This document shows, one piece after another, positions 44,738 to 53,634 of a stretch of DNA of 64,000 nucleotides; positions within the stretch are counted from its first letter, which is position 1, and each line of letters opens with the position of its first letter. The notes beneath the pieces were generated by a model that had not been told where the DNA came from, searched no databases, and worked only from the letters and a program-made list of their open reading frames with translations. This DNA is from Aureimonas sp. Leaf324 (GTDB lineage Bacteria; Pseudomonadota; Alphaproteobacteria; Rhizobiales; Rhizobiaceae), in contig NZ_LMOH01000012.1 of NCBI RefSeq assembly GCF_001423245.1, positions 583,679-647,678 on the forward strand. The letters run 5' to 3'. A program made the translations under genes and the position numbers.

Positions 44738-46252
44738 TCAGGCGGCGCGGCGCAGCGCGGCGCTCTCGAACCATTCGGTGAATTCGGCGCGCTCGGCCGG
44801 CGTCATGTGCAGACCCTCCTTGGTGCGGCGCCAGAGGATGTCCTGCGGCCGCTCGGCCCATTCATGGGCGACGAGGTAGCGCACCTCGGCCTCGAAGAGG
44901 CGGCGCCCGAAGCGGCGACCGAGCCCCTCGACCGAGGTTGCCGAACCGATGATCGCCTGCATCCGCGTGCCGTAGAGACGGCCGAAGCGGTGGATCATCT
45001 CGCGGCCCATCCAGGGATAGCGCGCGCGCATCGTCTCGCAGAACTGGATGAAGTCGGCGTCCGGAATGTCGCCGCCCGGCAGCGTGGCGTCGCCGGTCCA
45101 GGCCCTGCCCATCGCGGGGAAGAACTTTCCGATCTTTTCGATCGCGTGCTCGGCCAGCTCGCGGAAGGTGGTGATCTTGCCACCGTAGATGTTGAGCATC
45201 GGGGCGCCACCGTCCTCGTCGAGGTCGAACGAGTAGTCGCGCGTGACGGCCGACGGGTTGCCCTTGCCGTCGTCGAAGAGCGGGCGCACGCCGGAGAAGG
45301 TCTCGAGGACGTCCTCGCGCCGCAGCTTCTCCTTGAAGTAGCGGTTCACCGCGGCCAGGAGATAGGCGATCTCGCTCTCGTCGGCCTTCACGTCCTCGGC
45401 GCGCCCCTCGTAGGCGATGTCGGTGGTGCCGATCAGCGCCTTGTCGCCCTCGTAGGGGTTGATGAAGATCACGCGCTTGTCGGTATTCTGCACGAGATAG
45501 GCATGCTCGCCGCGCCAGAACTTCGGCACGATGATGTGGCTGCCCTTCACAAGGCGCACGTTGCGCCGCGAGTTGCGGCCCGCGACGCGACCGACCATGT
45601 CGTTGACCCACGGACCGGCGGCGTTGACGATGCAGCGGGCCTGCAGGCGGCGCGTCTCGCCGGTCGTCTCGTCGCGGACTTCGACCGCCCAGACGTCGCC
45701 CTCGCGCCGGGCGCTGGTGCAGGCGGTGCGCGTCAGCACCTCGGCGCCCCGCTCAGCGGCGTCCACGGCGTTGAGGGTCACGAGCCGGGCGTCGTCCACC
45801 CAGCAGTCGGAATACTCGAAACCCTTGGGGTACTTGTCGAGGATCGGCGCCCCTTCCGGGTCGCGCAGCATGTCGAGCGTGCGCGTGCCCGGCAGCTTCT
45901 TGCGGCCGCCGAGGTGATCGTAGAGGAAGAGGCCGAGGCGCACGAGCCAAGCCGGCCGGTCCTCCGGCGAATGGGGCAGGACGAAGCGCATCGGCCAGAT
46001 GATGTGGCTGGCGGAGCGAAGCAGCACCTCGCGCTCGATCAGCGCTTCGCGGACCAGACGGAACTCGTAGTATTCGAGATAGCGAAGGCCGCCATGGACG
46101 AGCTTGCCGGAGCGCGAGGACGTGCCCTCGGCCAGATCGTCCTTCTCGCACAGGACGACGGAGAGGCCCCGCCCGGCCGCATCGCGCGCGATGCCGACCC
46201 CGTTGATGCCGCCACCGACCACCAGCACGTCGACCGTCTTCGTCTCGCTCAT
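44738..46252 (-). CDS. eryB: Erythritol-4-phosphate dehydrogenase, FAD-dependent (EryB)
   Basis: A 504-residue protein of the GlpD-type FAD-dependent glycerol-3-phosphate dehydrogenase family; in erythritol loci it oxidises L-erythritol-4-phosphate to the tetrulose phosphate, passing electrons to quinone at the membrane. The N-terminal FAD fold is VDVLVVGGGINGVGIARDAA, followed by GTSSRSGKLVHGGLRYLE, RCIVNAAGPWVNDM, KGSHIIVPKF, ALIGTTDIAYEG and GGKITTFRELAE, all family blocks. Context between eryA and eryC makes erythritol-phosphate a better guess than glycerol-3-phosphate. The start is ATG at 46252, 4 bp after the eryA stop. Confidence 0.92.
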   Translation of the reverse strand: MSETKTVDVLVVGGGINGVGIARDAAGRGLSVVLCEKDDLAEGTSSRSGKLVHGGLRYLEYYEFRLVREALIEREVLLRSASHIIWPMRFVLPHSPEDRPAWLVRLGLFLYDHLGGRKKLPGTRTLDMLRDPEGAPILDKYPKGFEYSDCWVDDARLVTLNAVDAAERGAEVLTRTACTSARREGDVWAVEVRDETTGETRRLQARCIVNAAGPWVNDMVGRVAGRNSRRNVRLVKGSHIIVPKFWRGEHAYLVQNTDKRVIFINPYEGDKALIGTTDIAYEGRAEDVKADESEIAYLLAAVNRYFKEKLRREDVLETFSGVRPLFDDGKGNPSAVTRDYSFDLDEDGGAPMLNIYGGKITTFRELAEHAIEKIGKFFPAMGRAWTGDATLPGGDIPDADFIQFCETMRARYPWMGREMIHRFGRLYGTRMQAIIGSATSVEGLGRRFGRRLFEAEVRYLVAHEWAERPQDILWRRTKEGLHMTPAERAEFTEWFESAALRRAA

Positions 46253-46256
46253 CGCG

Positions 46257-47882
46257 TCAGTTCCCTGTCTCTTGGCCGGCGGCGATCGCCAGTTCGGCGG
46301 GCTCGGCACCCGCGTCGAGGCGAACGTCGCGCGAGCGCAGCGCCGCCATGTGGTTCCAGACGGGCGCGAGGCCCTGCCGCGCCGTGCGGTAGCCCTCGAA
46401 GACGCCGGCGTAGCGCTCGGCGAGCCGGGCGTCGGGCGCTTCGGCCGGCCCGAGGAGTGGGGTCACCCAGGTCTCGATGCAGGCGTCCATCGTCGGAAAG
46501 GCCTTAATCGCGACGGCGGCCATCATCGCCGCGCCCGCCGCCCCGGCCTCGTCGCGCGAGGAGGTGCGCACGCTGGCACCCGTCGTCGCGGCCAGCACCG
46601 AGCGCAGTGCGCGTGAGCGCGCGGCCCCGCCGGTGAGGCGAAGCTCGCGCGGCATGTCGCCCATCGCGGCGTAGCAGTCGCGCGCGGCCATCGCGATGCC
46701 CTCCACCACGGCCCGCACGAGGTCGGGATAGCGGTGGCCGCTCGACAGGCCGACGAAGCCGGCCCGTGCGTCCGGGTCGATGAAGGGGCCGCGCTCGCCG
46801 GCCGAGATATAGGGGTGGTAGAGGATCGCGCCCGGCTCGGAGCGGGCGAGCCAGCCCTCGATCCGGCCGACGAGGTCGGCCTTGGAGGGTCGATCGCCGA
46901 ACTCGGCGACGAGATCGGCGGCGGTTCCGAGCACCCAGTCGATGTTGAGGGTCGCGGCCATGTTGGTCTGGACCTGCGTGACCACGCCGGGGATCGGCAG
47001 CGCGATGACGTAGCCCGTCCCTTCCGCGTTCAGGAACACGTCGTCCGAGCGGACCGCGCGCATATGGACGCCGGTGGAGCCAACCGTCGAGCAGGCGACG
47101 CCGGGCTCGCGGGCGTAGACGCCGGCCCCGAGCGCTGTCATCACCATGTCGACATAGCCGAGCGAGACCGGCGTGCCTTCGAGAAGACCCGTCGCCTCGG
47201 CTGCCTCGCGCGTCAGCGGATGCGTCGTGATGGTGCCGTCGAGGATCGGCGGGAGAAGATGGCGGCGGCCGGAGAGGCCGAGCGCCTCGATCACCGTGTC
47301 GTCGTAGGCGCGATTGCGGAAGTCGCCGAACGTGAAGCTCGCCTCGGACGGATCGGTCGCGCGCACGCCGGTGAGGCAGAGGTGCAGCCAGTCCTTGCAG
47401 TGGAGCGCGACCTCGGCCTGCCCGATCAGGTTGAGGTGGAGGGATGCCATGTGCGCCAGTTGCGCGCCCTGCTGGCAGGTGTTGAGGCCGGTGCCCGTGC
47501 GCTCGAACCGCGTGCGCTCGAGCGGTCCCTCCCAGAGACGCCGCACGGTCGGGGCCGACCGGGCGTCGAGCCAGAGCCAGGCGTCGCCGACGGGCCGGTT
47601 GCCGGCGCCGACGAGCCACGTCCCGTCGCCTTGGCCCGTGACCGAGACGGCCGCGGTGCGGCGCGCAAGGCCGTCGACGACCTGCCCGAGCTCGCGCAGC
47701 GCCTTCGCGCAGTCCGCCCAGGTCCGCTCCATCGACTGGACGGCGGACCCGTCCGGCTCCTCGCGATAGGTGTTGACCACCGCCGCTGTGCCGAGCTGCC
47801 GGCCGGCGAGATCGAAGGCCACGGCCTTGATCACCGACGTGCCGGCATCGATCCCGATCAGGACGTCCGCGCCCTCAGCCAT
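46257..47882 (-). CDS. eryA: Erythritol kinase (EryA), FGGY family
   Basis: A 541-residue FGGY carbohydrate kinase that phosphorylates erythritol with ATP. The N-terminal phosphate loop is VLIGIDAGTSVIKAVAFDL, followed by SVTGQGDGTWLVG, and the substrate region has YVDMVMTALGAG (catalytic Asp) with STVGSTGVHMRA. The C-terminal ATP domain includes LTGGAARSRALRSVLAATTG and DEAGAAGAAMMAAVA. Family length and blocks fit EryA of Brucella and Rhizobium, and eryBCD lie around it. The start is ATG at 47882 with GAGGAG 8 nt upstream. It lies 42 bp after eryD, so D-A-B-C form one operon. Confidence 0.93.
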   Translation of the reverse strand: MAEGADVLIGIDAGTSVIKAVAFDLAGRQLGTAAVVNTYREEPDGSAVQSMERTWADCAKALRELGQVVDGLARRTAAVSVTGQGDGTWLVGAGNRPVGDAWLWLDARSAPTVRRLWEGPLERTRFERTGTGLNTCQQGAQLAHMASLHLNLIGQAEVALHCKDWLHLCLTGVRATDPSEASFTFGDFRNRAYDDTVIEALGLSGRRHLLPPILDGTITTHPLTREAAEATGLLEGTPVSLGYVDMVMTALGAGVYAREPGVACSTVGSTGVHMRAVRSDDVFLNAEGTGYVIALPIPGVVTQVQTNMAATLNIDWVLGTAADLVAEFGDRPSKADLVGRIEGWLARSEPGAILYHPYISAGERGPFIDPDARAGFVGLSSGHRYPDLVRAVVEGIAMAARDCYAAMGDMPRELRLTGGAARSRALRSVLAATTGASVRTSSRDEAGAAGAAMMAAVAIKAFPTMDACIETWVTPLLGPAEAPDARLAERYAGVFEGYRTARQGLAPVWNHMAALRSRDVRLDAGAEPAELAIAAGQETGN

Positions 47883-47924
47883 CGAGACCGCTCCTCCCGT
47901 TCGCTCCCGCCATCGCTTGCCTCC

Positions 47925-48902
47925 TCATCCGGCGATCCTTTCCCCCTGGTCGCGCATCAGTGTCCGCGCGGTGCGCTCGTCGGTGATCAGCCCCGTCAGG
48001 ACGCCGCTGCGCAGGACCGCGCGGATCGCCGCGACCTTGCCCGGCCCGCCCGCGATCGCGACCGCCCGGCGGCCGCGAATGTCGTCGAGCGCCGGCGAGA
48101 CGGTGCGCCCGCTGAGCGGCGTCTCGACCGGCGCCCCGTCCTCATCGAGGAAGTGGCCGAGCATCTCGCCGACGCCGCCGCCGCGCCGAACCTCGTCGAT
48201 CTCGTCGGGGAGGATCATCCCGGAGCCCACGAGCTGCGCGTCGAGCTGCGCCGTGCCGATGCCCATCAGCATCAGGTCGGCGCGGCAGGCGAGCCGGAAG
48301 ATCTCGTCGACGCCGCGCTGCGACAGGAGGACGTCGAGGTCGGCGGGGGAATTGGCGACGAAGGGGATCGGCATGACATAGGCGAGCGCGCCGGTGCGCT
48401 CGGCCAGCCGATGGATGACGTCGTGCGGGTTGGCCGCGAAGTTGCGCGTAAGGCCACCCATCAGGGAGACAAAGCGCATGGCGCCCGACCCCGTCGGCGT
48501 CATCGCCGTCACGGCGGCGGCGAGCGTGCGGCCGAATCCGATGCCGAGCACGCCGCCCTCGGCCGCTTCGATCTCGCGCTCCAGAAAGCTCGCCCCGGCA
48601 CCGCCGAGCGCGCGCAGCGGCATGCCGTCCTCCTCGTGGAGATCCGGCACCACCTCGCAGTGGGCGAGGCCGAAGGCGTCGCGAATCGCATCCTCCAGCG
48701 CCACGCACTCGGCGACGCCGCCGACGACGGATACCTTCACCGCGCCGTTCTGATACGCCCAGGCGATCAGCCGATGCGCCTTGGTGGACGACACGCCGAG
48801 CTTCTGCGCCACCTCGCCCTGCGTCATTCCGGCTGCGTAATGAAGCCAGGCCGCACGGATCGCAAGGCTTTCGTCGGAGTCGCGCTTGGTCGACGTGCGC
48901 AC
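47925..48902 (-). CDS. eryD: Erythritol operon repressor EryD (SorC family)
   Basis: A 325-residue SorC-family regulator that represses ery genes and is relieved by a pathway metabolite. The N-terminal helix-turn-helix is GMTQGEVAQKLGVSSTKAHR. The sugar-binding domain has IGFGRTLAAAV, FVSLMGGLTRNFAANPHDVI, YVMPIPFVANSPAD, LMLMGIGTAQLDAQLVGSG and ITDERTARTLM, matching Brucella EryD throughout. The start is GTG at 48902, with GGAGG 4-5 nt upstream. Unlike Brucella, where eryD is last, it is the first gene here, directly behind the palindromic operator, which would give simple autoregulation. Confidence 0.93.
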   Translation of the reverse strand: MRTSTKRDSDESLAIRAAWLHYAAGMTQGEVAQKLGVSSTKAHRLIAWAYQNGAVKVSVVGGVAECVALEDAIRDAFGLAHCEVVPDLHEEDGMPLRALGGAGASFLEREIEAAEGGVLGIGFGRTLAAAVTAMTPTGSGAMRFVSLMGGLTRNFAANPHDVIHRLAERTGALAYVMPIPFVANSPADLDVLLSQRGVDEIFRLACRADLMLMGIGTAQLDAQLVGSGMILPDEIDEVRRGGGVGEMLGHFLDEDGAPVETPLSGRTVSPALDDIRGRRAVAIAGGPGKVAAIRAVLRSGVLTGLITDERTARTLMRDQGERIAG

Positions 48903-48928
48903 CGGCCCTCCCAGGCTCCCATCTGCAC

Positions 48929-48942
48929 TGCAAAATTTTGCA
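48929..48942. promoter_or_regulatory. Candidate EryD operator, perfect palindrome TGCAAAATTTTGCA
   Basis: A 14-bp perfect palindrome immediately downstream of the predicted eryD -10 box, where a bound repressor would block initiation. A further TTGCAT half-site-like word at 48957 overlaps the rightward promoter. Assignment to EryD is inference from position. Confidence 0.65.
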
Positions 48943-48951
48943 ATGTGAGAA

Positions 48952-48980
48952 AACTATTGCATTCGTCCGCCGAGTGTCAA
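48952..48980 (-). promoter_or_regulatory. eryDABC promoter
   Basis: On the minus strand, a consensus TTGACA (48980-48975) is followed after 17 nt by ATAGTT (48957-48952). Transcription would start near 48945, next to the palindrome. Confidence 0.65.
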
Positions 48981-48985
48981 TAATT
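48957..48985 (+). promoter_or_regulatory. Rightward promoter of the DUF2291-eryEFG operon
   Basis: TTGCAT (48957-48962), 17 nt spacing, ATAATT (48980-48985). It overlaps the leftward promoter face to face, so both operons could be controlled from one site. The leader to the first gene is about 200 nt. Confidence 0.5.
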
Positions 48986-49190
48986 TCCCCCATGCCAAGG
49001 GCCACCGAAGGGTCGGCCCGGCTTCCGGAGGTGGAGACCCGGAGGCGACACGGCGACGGGAGGGTTCACGCATGCGACTGGGGACAAGGTGCCCGCATCG
49101 GCTGCCGATCAACGATCGGCCCTTGCCCATGCGCGTCCCCGTTTCGCATGTGTCGCACCCCACCGCGCCGCTCGAGACAAGGAGCGTTCG

Positions 49191-49844
49191 ATGACCCTGC
49201 AGGCTGAACGGGCGCCGCGTCGCCCGACCCGATCGCGCGGCGTCGTGATCGGCACGGTGGTGGCGCTCGCGGTGGTCGCGGCGATGGCCTACGACACGCG
49301 CATCGTCACCATCGGCGGGGAGCACGACGTCCAGGCCGAGGTGTTCTCGCCCGCGACCTTCGGCGCCAAGGCCTTTCCCGAGATCCGCTCGAGCGTCGAG
49401 ACGCGCGCCGTCGATGCCGCGCAGCTTGCCACCGAGCTTGGCGCCGACAAGGCGGCGGCGACGACGAAATACGGCATCTCCGGCGGCACCGGTCCGGTCT
49501 TCCCGGTGAAGTTCACCGGCACCGTTGGCGAGGGCAAGTCCGGCCTCTACAAGATCGCGGTCGCCGGCGTGCCGCCGGAGACCACCGTGCGCGTCCAGAC
49601 CGGACCGGCGATCAACGGCACCGACCTTCGCGACGCGACGGGCACGATCGGCTTCGGCCAGTTCAAGAACCAGATCGAGTACCAGAACGCCGGCGCGGCC
49701 ATCAACGACCAGATGAAGAAGGACGTGCTGGCGGGGATCGACAATGCGGCCCTCACCGGCAAGACGGTGACCGTCACCGGCGTCTTCCGCCTCGTCAACC
49801 CGAAGAACTGGCTGGTGACGCCGGTCGCCGTGAGCGTCCAATGA
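49191..49844 (+). CDS. DUF2291 family protein of the erythritol transporter operon
   Basis: A 217-residue protein with one N-terminal membrane anchor (GVVIGTVVALAVVAAMAYDT) and the rest predicted to be periplasmic. The DUF2291 family is regularly found beside sugar ABC transporters; its role is not established, and a part in transporter assembly or substrate handling is possible. Conserved-looking segments are FSPATFGAKAFPEI, PVKFTGTVGEGKSGLYKIAV and NPKNWLVTPVAV. The start is ATG at 49191 with AAGGAG 6 nt upstream. Its stop overlaps the ATG of eryE by 4 nt (ATGA), so they are coupled. Confidence 0.8.
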   Translation: MTLQAERAPRRPTRSRGVVIGTVVALAVVAAMAYDTRIVTIGGEHDVQAEVFSPATFGAKAFPEIRSSVETRAVDAAQLATELGADKAAATTKYGISGGTGPVFPVKFTGTVGEGKSGLYKIAVAGVPPETTVRVQTGPAINGTDLRDATGTIGFGQFKNQIEYQNAGAAINDQMKKDVLAGIDNAALTGKTVTVTGVFRLVNPKNWLVTPVAVSVQ

Positions 49845-51376
49845 GCCTCGCCGGGTCCCTCGACGACGTGGTGCTCTCGGCGCGCAACGTCGCCAAGTCC
49901 TACGGCAACGTCCACGCGCTGAAGGGCGTCAATTTCGACGTTCACAAGGGCAAGGTGACGACGCTGTTCGGCGAGAACGGCGCCGGCAAGTCGACGCTGA
50001 TGAAGATCCTGTCGGGCGTCGTGAAGCCGACGTCGGGCGAGATCGTGCTGGAAGGCGAGCCCGTCACCTTCTCGTCGTCGACCGACGCGCGCGATCGCGG
50101 CGGCATCTCGATCATCCATCAGGAACTGTCGCTCGCGCCCAACCTTTCGGTGCGCGACAACATCTTCATGGGTCGCGAGATCGTGGGCCCGGCTGGGGGC
50201 GTCGACTTCGCCGAGGAGGAGCGCATCACGCGCCTCCTGATGGAGGAACTCGAGGAGGACATCGATCCCCTCACCCCGGTCGAGGACCTGCGCCTCGGGC
50301 AGCAGCAGATCGTCGAGATCGCGCGCGCCCTGTCGGTGAAATCGCGCATCCTCATCATGGACGAGCCGACCTCGGCGCTCAGCGCGACCGAGGTCGAGGT
50401 CCTGTTCAAGGTGATCGGCGACCTGAAGAGCCGCGGCGTCTCGATCGTCTACATCTCGCACCATCTCGAAGAGGCGCTGGAGATCACCGACCACGCGGTG
50501 GTGCTGCGCGACGGCACGATGACGGCCTATGCGCCGCGCTCCGACATCGATCTCGAATGGATCGTCCGCAACATGGTGGGCGACAACTACGATCTCGGCT
50601 CGCCCCCGTCCGGCTATGCGTTCGGCAAGGTCGCGCTCAGCATCGAAAACCTCAGCGTCCCCGACGCCGCCCGGCCCGATCGCTCGGTGGTCGACAATGT
50701 CTCGCTGGCCGTGCGGGCCGGCGAGATCGTCTGCATCTACGGCCTGATGGGCGCGGGGCGCACCGAGATGATGGAGACCGTCGCCGGCCGCCTGCGGCCG
50801 AGCGGCGGGCGCGTCCTTTTGGAAGGCGACGACCTGTCCGGCCTGTCGATCGCGCAGCGCATCGCACGCGGCCTCGTGCTCGTGCCGGAAGACCGCCAGC
50901 GCGACGGGCTCGTCCAGACCATGAGCGTCGGCGAGAACCTGTCGCTCGCCTCGATCGGCTCCTTCACGCGCGGCCTCTTCACCTCGAAGCGGCGTGAGCG
51001 CGAGATCGTTTCGGAGGCGATCCGGGGCGTCCACATCAAGACCGACGGCGGCGGCGCCCCGATCGGCTCGCTGTCCGGCGGCAACCAGCAGAAGGTCGTG
51101 ATCGGCAAGATGCTGGCGACCGATCCGACCGTCGTTCTCCTCGACGAGCCGAGCCGCGGCATCGACATCGGCGCCAAGTCCGAGGTCTTCAAGCTTCTCG
51201 CCGAAGGCGCGCGCAAGGGCCTCGCCGTCGTCTACTCGACGTCCGAGGTCGGCGAATGCCTCGCCGTCGCCCACCGCATCATCGTCATGCACCGCGGTCG
51301 GATCTCGGCCGAGTTCGGCGCCGATGCCACCAAGGAAGAGATCATGGCCGCCTCCGGCGAAGCCGTGACGCACTGA
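49841..51376 (+). CDS. eryE: Erythritol ABC transporter ATP-binding protein (EryE)
   Basis: A 511-residue sugar-type ABC ATPase with two fused nucleotide-binding domains, as in RbsA/MglA. Domain 1 has Walker A FGENGAGKSTLMKILSG, signature LRLGQQQIVEIARALS and Walker B ILIMDEPTSAL. Domain 2 has the degenerate Walker A YGLMGAGRTEMMETVAG, signature GSLSGGNQQKVVIGKM and Walker B VVLLDEPSRGID. It powers uptake across the inner membrane. The erythritol assignment comes from the divergent eryDABC operon, with which eryEFG form the known rhizobial locus; the substrate is thus inferred. Confidence 0.88.
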   Translation: MSLAGSLDDVVLSARNVAKSYGNVHALKGVNFDVHKGKVTTLFGENGAGKSTLMKILSGVVKPTSGEIVLEGEPVTFSSSTDARDRGGISIIHQELSLAPNLSVRDNIFMGREIVGPAGGVDFAEEERITRLLMEELEEDIDPLTPVEDLRLGQQQIVEIARALSVKSRILIMDEPTSALSATEVEVLFKVIGDLKSRGVSIVYISHHLEEALEITDHAVVLRDGTMTAYAPRSDIDLEWIVRNMVGDNYDLGSPPSGYAFGKVALSIENLSVPDAARPDRSVVDNVSLAVRAGEIVCIYGLMGAGRTEMMETVAGRLRPSGGRVLLEGDDLSGLSIAQRIARGLVLVPEDRQRDGLVQTMSVGENLSLASIGSFTRGLFTSKRREREIVSEAIRGVHIKTDGGGAPIGSLSGGNQQKVVIGKMLATDPTVVLLDEPSRGIDIGAKSEVFKLLAEGARKGLAVVYSTSEVGECLAVAHRIIVMHRGRISAEFGADATKEEIMAASGEAVTH

Positions 51377-51390
51377 ACCGGAGCCCCGTC

Positions 51391-52461
51391 ATGAGCACCA
51401 CCTCCACACTCAAGGCGTCCGGCAGCGGGTTCGATCTCGGCCGCGTGCTTCTGGAAGGGCGCGCCTTCTTCGCGCTGATCGCCATCATCGCGATCTTCTC
51501 GTCGCTCTCGCCCTACTACTTCTCGACCGCCAACTTCCTGACGATGGCCTCGCATGTCGCCATCTTCGGCCTTCTGGCGATCGGCATGCTCCTCGTCATC
51601 CTCACTGGCGGCATCGATCTGTCGGTCGGCTCGACGCTGGGCCTGTGCGGCGTCATCGCGGGTGCGCTGATGCAGGGCGTGACGCTCGAGCCGCTCGGGG
51701 TCATCCTCTACCCGCCGGTCTGGGTGGTCGTGATCCTCACCTGCGTCGTCGGCGCGCTGGTCGGGCTGACGAATGGCATCCTGATCGCCTTCTTCAAGGT
51801 GCCGGCCTTCGTGGCGACGCTCGGCCTTCTCTATGTGGCGCGCGGCATCGCGCTCCTGATGACCAACGGCCTCACCTACAACAATCTCGGCGGCCGCCCG
51901 GAACTCGGCAACACCGGCTTCGACTGGCTCGGCTTCAACCGCGTCCTGAACGTGCCGATCGGCGTCCTGATCCTCGCCGCCGTCGCGATCCTCGCCAGCG
52001 TCCTCCTCAACCGCACGGCCTTCGGCCGCTGGGTCTATTCGACCGGCGGCAACCAGCGCGCGGCCGAGCTTTCCGGCGTGCCGGTGAAGCGGGTGACGAT
52101 CCTCGTCTATGTCCTGTCGGGCATCTGCGCCGCGATCGCCGGCCTCGTCCTGTCCTCGCAGCTGACCTCCGCCGGCCCGACCGCCGGCACGACCTACGAG
52201 CTGACGGCGATCGCGGCCGTCGTGATCGGCGGCGCGGCGCTGACCGGCGGGCGCGGCAACATCCGCGGCACCATGCTCGGCGCCTTCGTGATCGGCTTCC
52301 TCGCCGACGGCCTCGTGATCATCGGCGTGTCCGCCTACTGGCAGACCGTCTTCACGGGCGCGGTCATCGTGCTCGCCGTCCTCCTCAACTCGATCCAGTA
52401 CGGCCGCCGCGGCCCCAAGCCCGGCAAGAAGGCCGCCACCTCTTCGCCATCGAAGGCATGA
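51391..52461 (+). CDS. eryF: Erythritol ABC transporter permease (EryF)
   Basis: A 356-residue RbsC-family permease with about eight to ten hydrophobic helices. The family block is LLVILTGGIDLSVGSTLGL, followed by VGLTNGILIAFFKVPAFVAT, RWVYSTGGNQRAAELSGVPV (the EAA-like loop contacting the ATPase) and AVVIGGAALTGGRGNIRGTM. The start is ATG at 51391 with GGAG 7 nt upstream, 14 bp after eryE; an upstream in-frame extension lies inside eryE. It forms the membrane channel of the importer. Confidence 0.88.
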   Translation: MSTTSTLKASGSGFDLGRVLLEGRAFFALIAIIAIFSSLSPYYFSTANFLTMASHVAIFGLLAIGMLLVILTGGIDLSVGSTLGLCGVIAGALMQGVTLEPLGVILYPPVWVVVILTCVVGALVGLTNGILIAFFKVPAFVATLGLLYVARGIALLMTNGLTYNNLGGRPELGNTGFDWLGFNRVLNVPIGVLILAAVAILASVLLNRTAFGRWVYSTGGNQRAAELSGVPVKRVTILVYVLSGICAAIAGLVLSSQLTSAGPTAGTTYELTAIAAVVIGGAALTGGRGNIRGTMLGAFVIGFLADGLVIIGVSAYWQTVFTGAVIVLAVLLNSIQYGRRGPKPGKKAATSSPSKA

Positions 52462-52520
52462 TGCCTCCACGACGGCAAGCCTCGCCGGGAACCGGCATCT
52501 ACAAGGGAGTGAGACCAACC

Positions 52521-53468
52521 ATGCGCATGACCCGGACGCTTCTGGCGGCAACCGCCGCCGCCGTGATGACGATCTTCTCCGCGCCCGCCTTCGCCGACGG
52601 CGCGATCTCGATCATCGTCAACGATCCGTCGAACCCCTACTGGTTCACCGAAGGCGAGGTCGCCAAGGCCGAGGCCGAGAAGCTCGGCTACACGGCCACC
52701 GTCGCCGCCCACAAGGGCGACACCAACGCCGAGTCGCGCCTGATCGACACGGCCATCACCAGCCAGGTCAAGGCGATCATCCTCGATCCCGCCAATGCCG
52801 ACGGCTCGGTCGGCGCGGTGAAGAAGGCGGTCGATGCCGGCATCCCGGTGATCCTCGTCAACGCCGAGATCAACCAGGAGGGTCTCGCCAAGGCGCAGCT
52901 CGTCTCGAACAACGCGCAGGGCGCGGCGCTCGGCGCCCAAGCCTGGGTCGAGGCGGTCGGCGACAAGGGCAAGTATGTCGAGCTCTTCGGCGCCCCGTCG
53001 GACAACAACGCCCAGACCCGCTCGAACGGCTTCGAGACGGTGCTGACGCAGTATCCCGACCTCGTGAAGGCCGGCCAGGAAGTCGCCAACTGGGACCGCA
53101 CCCAGGGCTACAACAAGATGCAGTCGCTCCTGCAGGCGAACCCGGACATCATCGGCGTGATCTCCGGCAACGACGAGATGGCGCTCGGCGCCGTCGCGGC
53201 GCTCAAAGAGGCCGGCAAGCTCGCGAACATCAAGGTCGGCGGCTTCGACGGCTCGCCGGACGCGGTGGCTGCCGTCAAGGCGGGCGAGCTCCAGTACACC
53301 GTGCTGCAGCCGGTGGCCGTGTTCTCGGCCGAAGCCGTGAAGCAGGCCGACGCCTTCATCAAGAACGGCAAGACCGGCGTCGACCAGGAGAAGCAGCTCT
53401 TCGACTGCATCCTGATCACCAAGGACAACGCCGACAAGATGACGGCGCCGTTCACGATGACGCCGTAA
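52521..53468 (+). CDS. eryG: Erythritol ABC transporter periplasmic binding protein (EryG)
   Basis: A 315-residue RbsB-like (Peripla_BP_4) binding protein. The Sec signal peptide is RMTRTLLAATAAAVMTIFSA with likely cleavage after PAFA. The mature part has ISIIVNDPSNPYWFTEGEVA, AIILDPANADGSVGAVKKAV, VISGNDEMALGAVAALKEAG and IKVGGFDGSPDAVAAV, the ligand-binding blocks of the family. The ATG at 52521 has GGGAG upstream. A very strong terminator lies 52 bp after the stop. As binding protein it determines specificity; erythritol is inferred from the locus. Confidence 0.88.
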   Translation: MRMTRTLLAATAAAVMTIFSAPAFADGAISIIVNDPSNPYWFTEGEVAKAEAEKLGYTATVAAHKGDTNAESRLIDTAITSQVKAIILDPANADGSVGAVKKAVDAGIPVILVNAEINQEGLAKAQLVSNNAQGAALGAQAWVEAVGDKGKYVELFGAPSDNNAQTRSNGFETVLTQYPDLVKAGQEVANWDRTQGYNKMQSLLQANPDIIGVISGNDEMALGAVAALKEAGKLANIKVGGFDGSPDAVAAVKAGELQYTVLQPVAVFSAEAVKQADAFIKNGKTGVDQEKQLFDCILITKDNADKMTAPFTMTP

Positions 53469-53520
53469 CAGGCGGATCGCCCCGAGGGGTGCCGCTCGCC
53501 CGGCACCCTCCCCTTCGATC

Positions 53521-53554
53521 GAGGCAGCCGCCATGCGGCTGCCTCTTTTGTTTT
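53521..53554 (+). terminator. Rho-independent terminator of the eryEFG operon
   Basis: Perfect 11-bp stem GAGGCAGCCGC / GCGGCTGCCTC with a 3-nt loop (CAT), followed by TTTTGTTTT. An additional GGGTGCCG/CGGCACCC hairpin lies just upstream (53487-53508). Confidence 0.93.
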
Positions 53555-53634
53555 GCGCGCCTCCCGATCGACGGTCGACGCCGGATGCCAGCCGAGTACA
53601 GTCGACCCCGCGAATCTCTGGGAGGAGACGAAAC

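Noticed and set aside
44807-48983. Long plus-strand frames (44807-46507, 46734-48983)
   Set aside because: They are antisense to eryB, eryA and eryD; high GC alone keeps them open.
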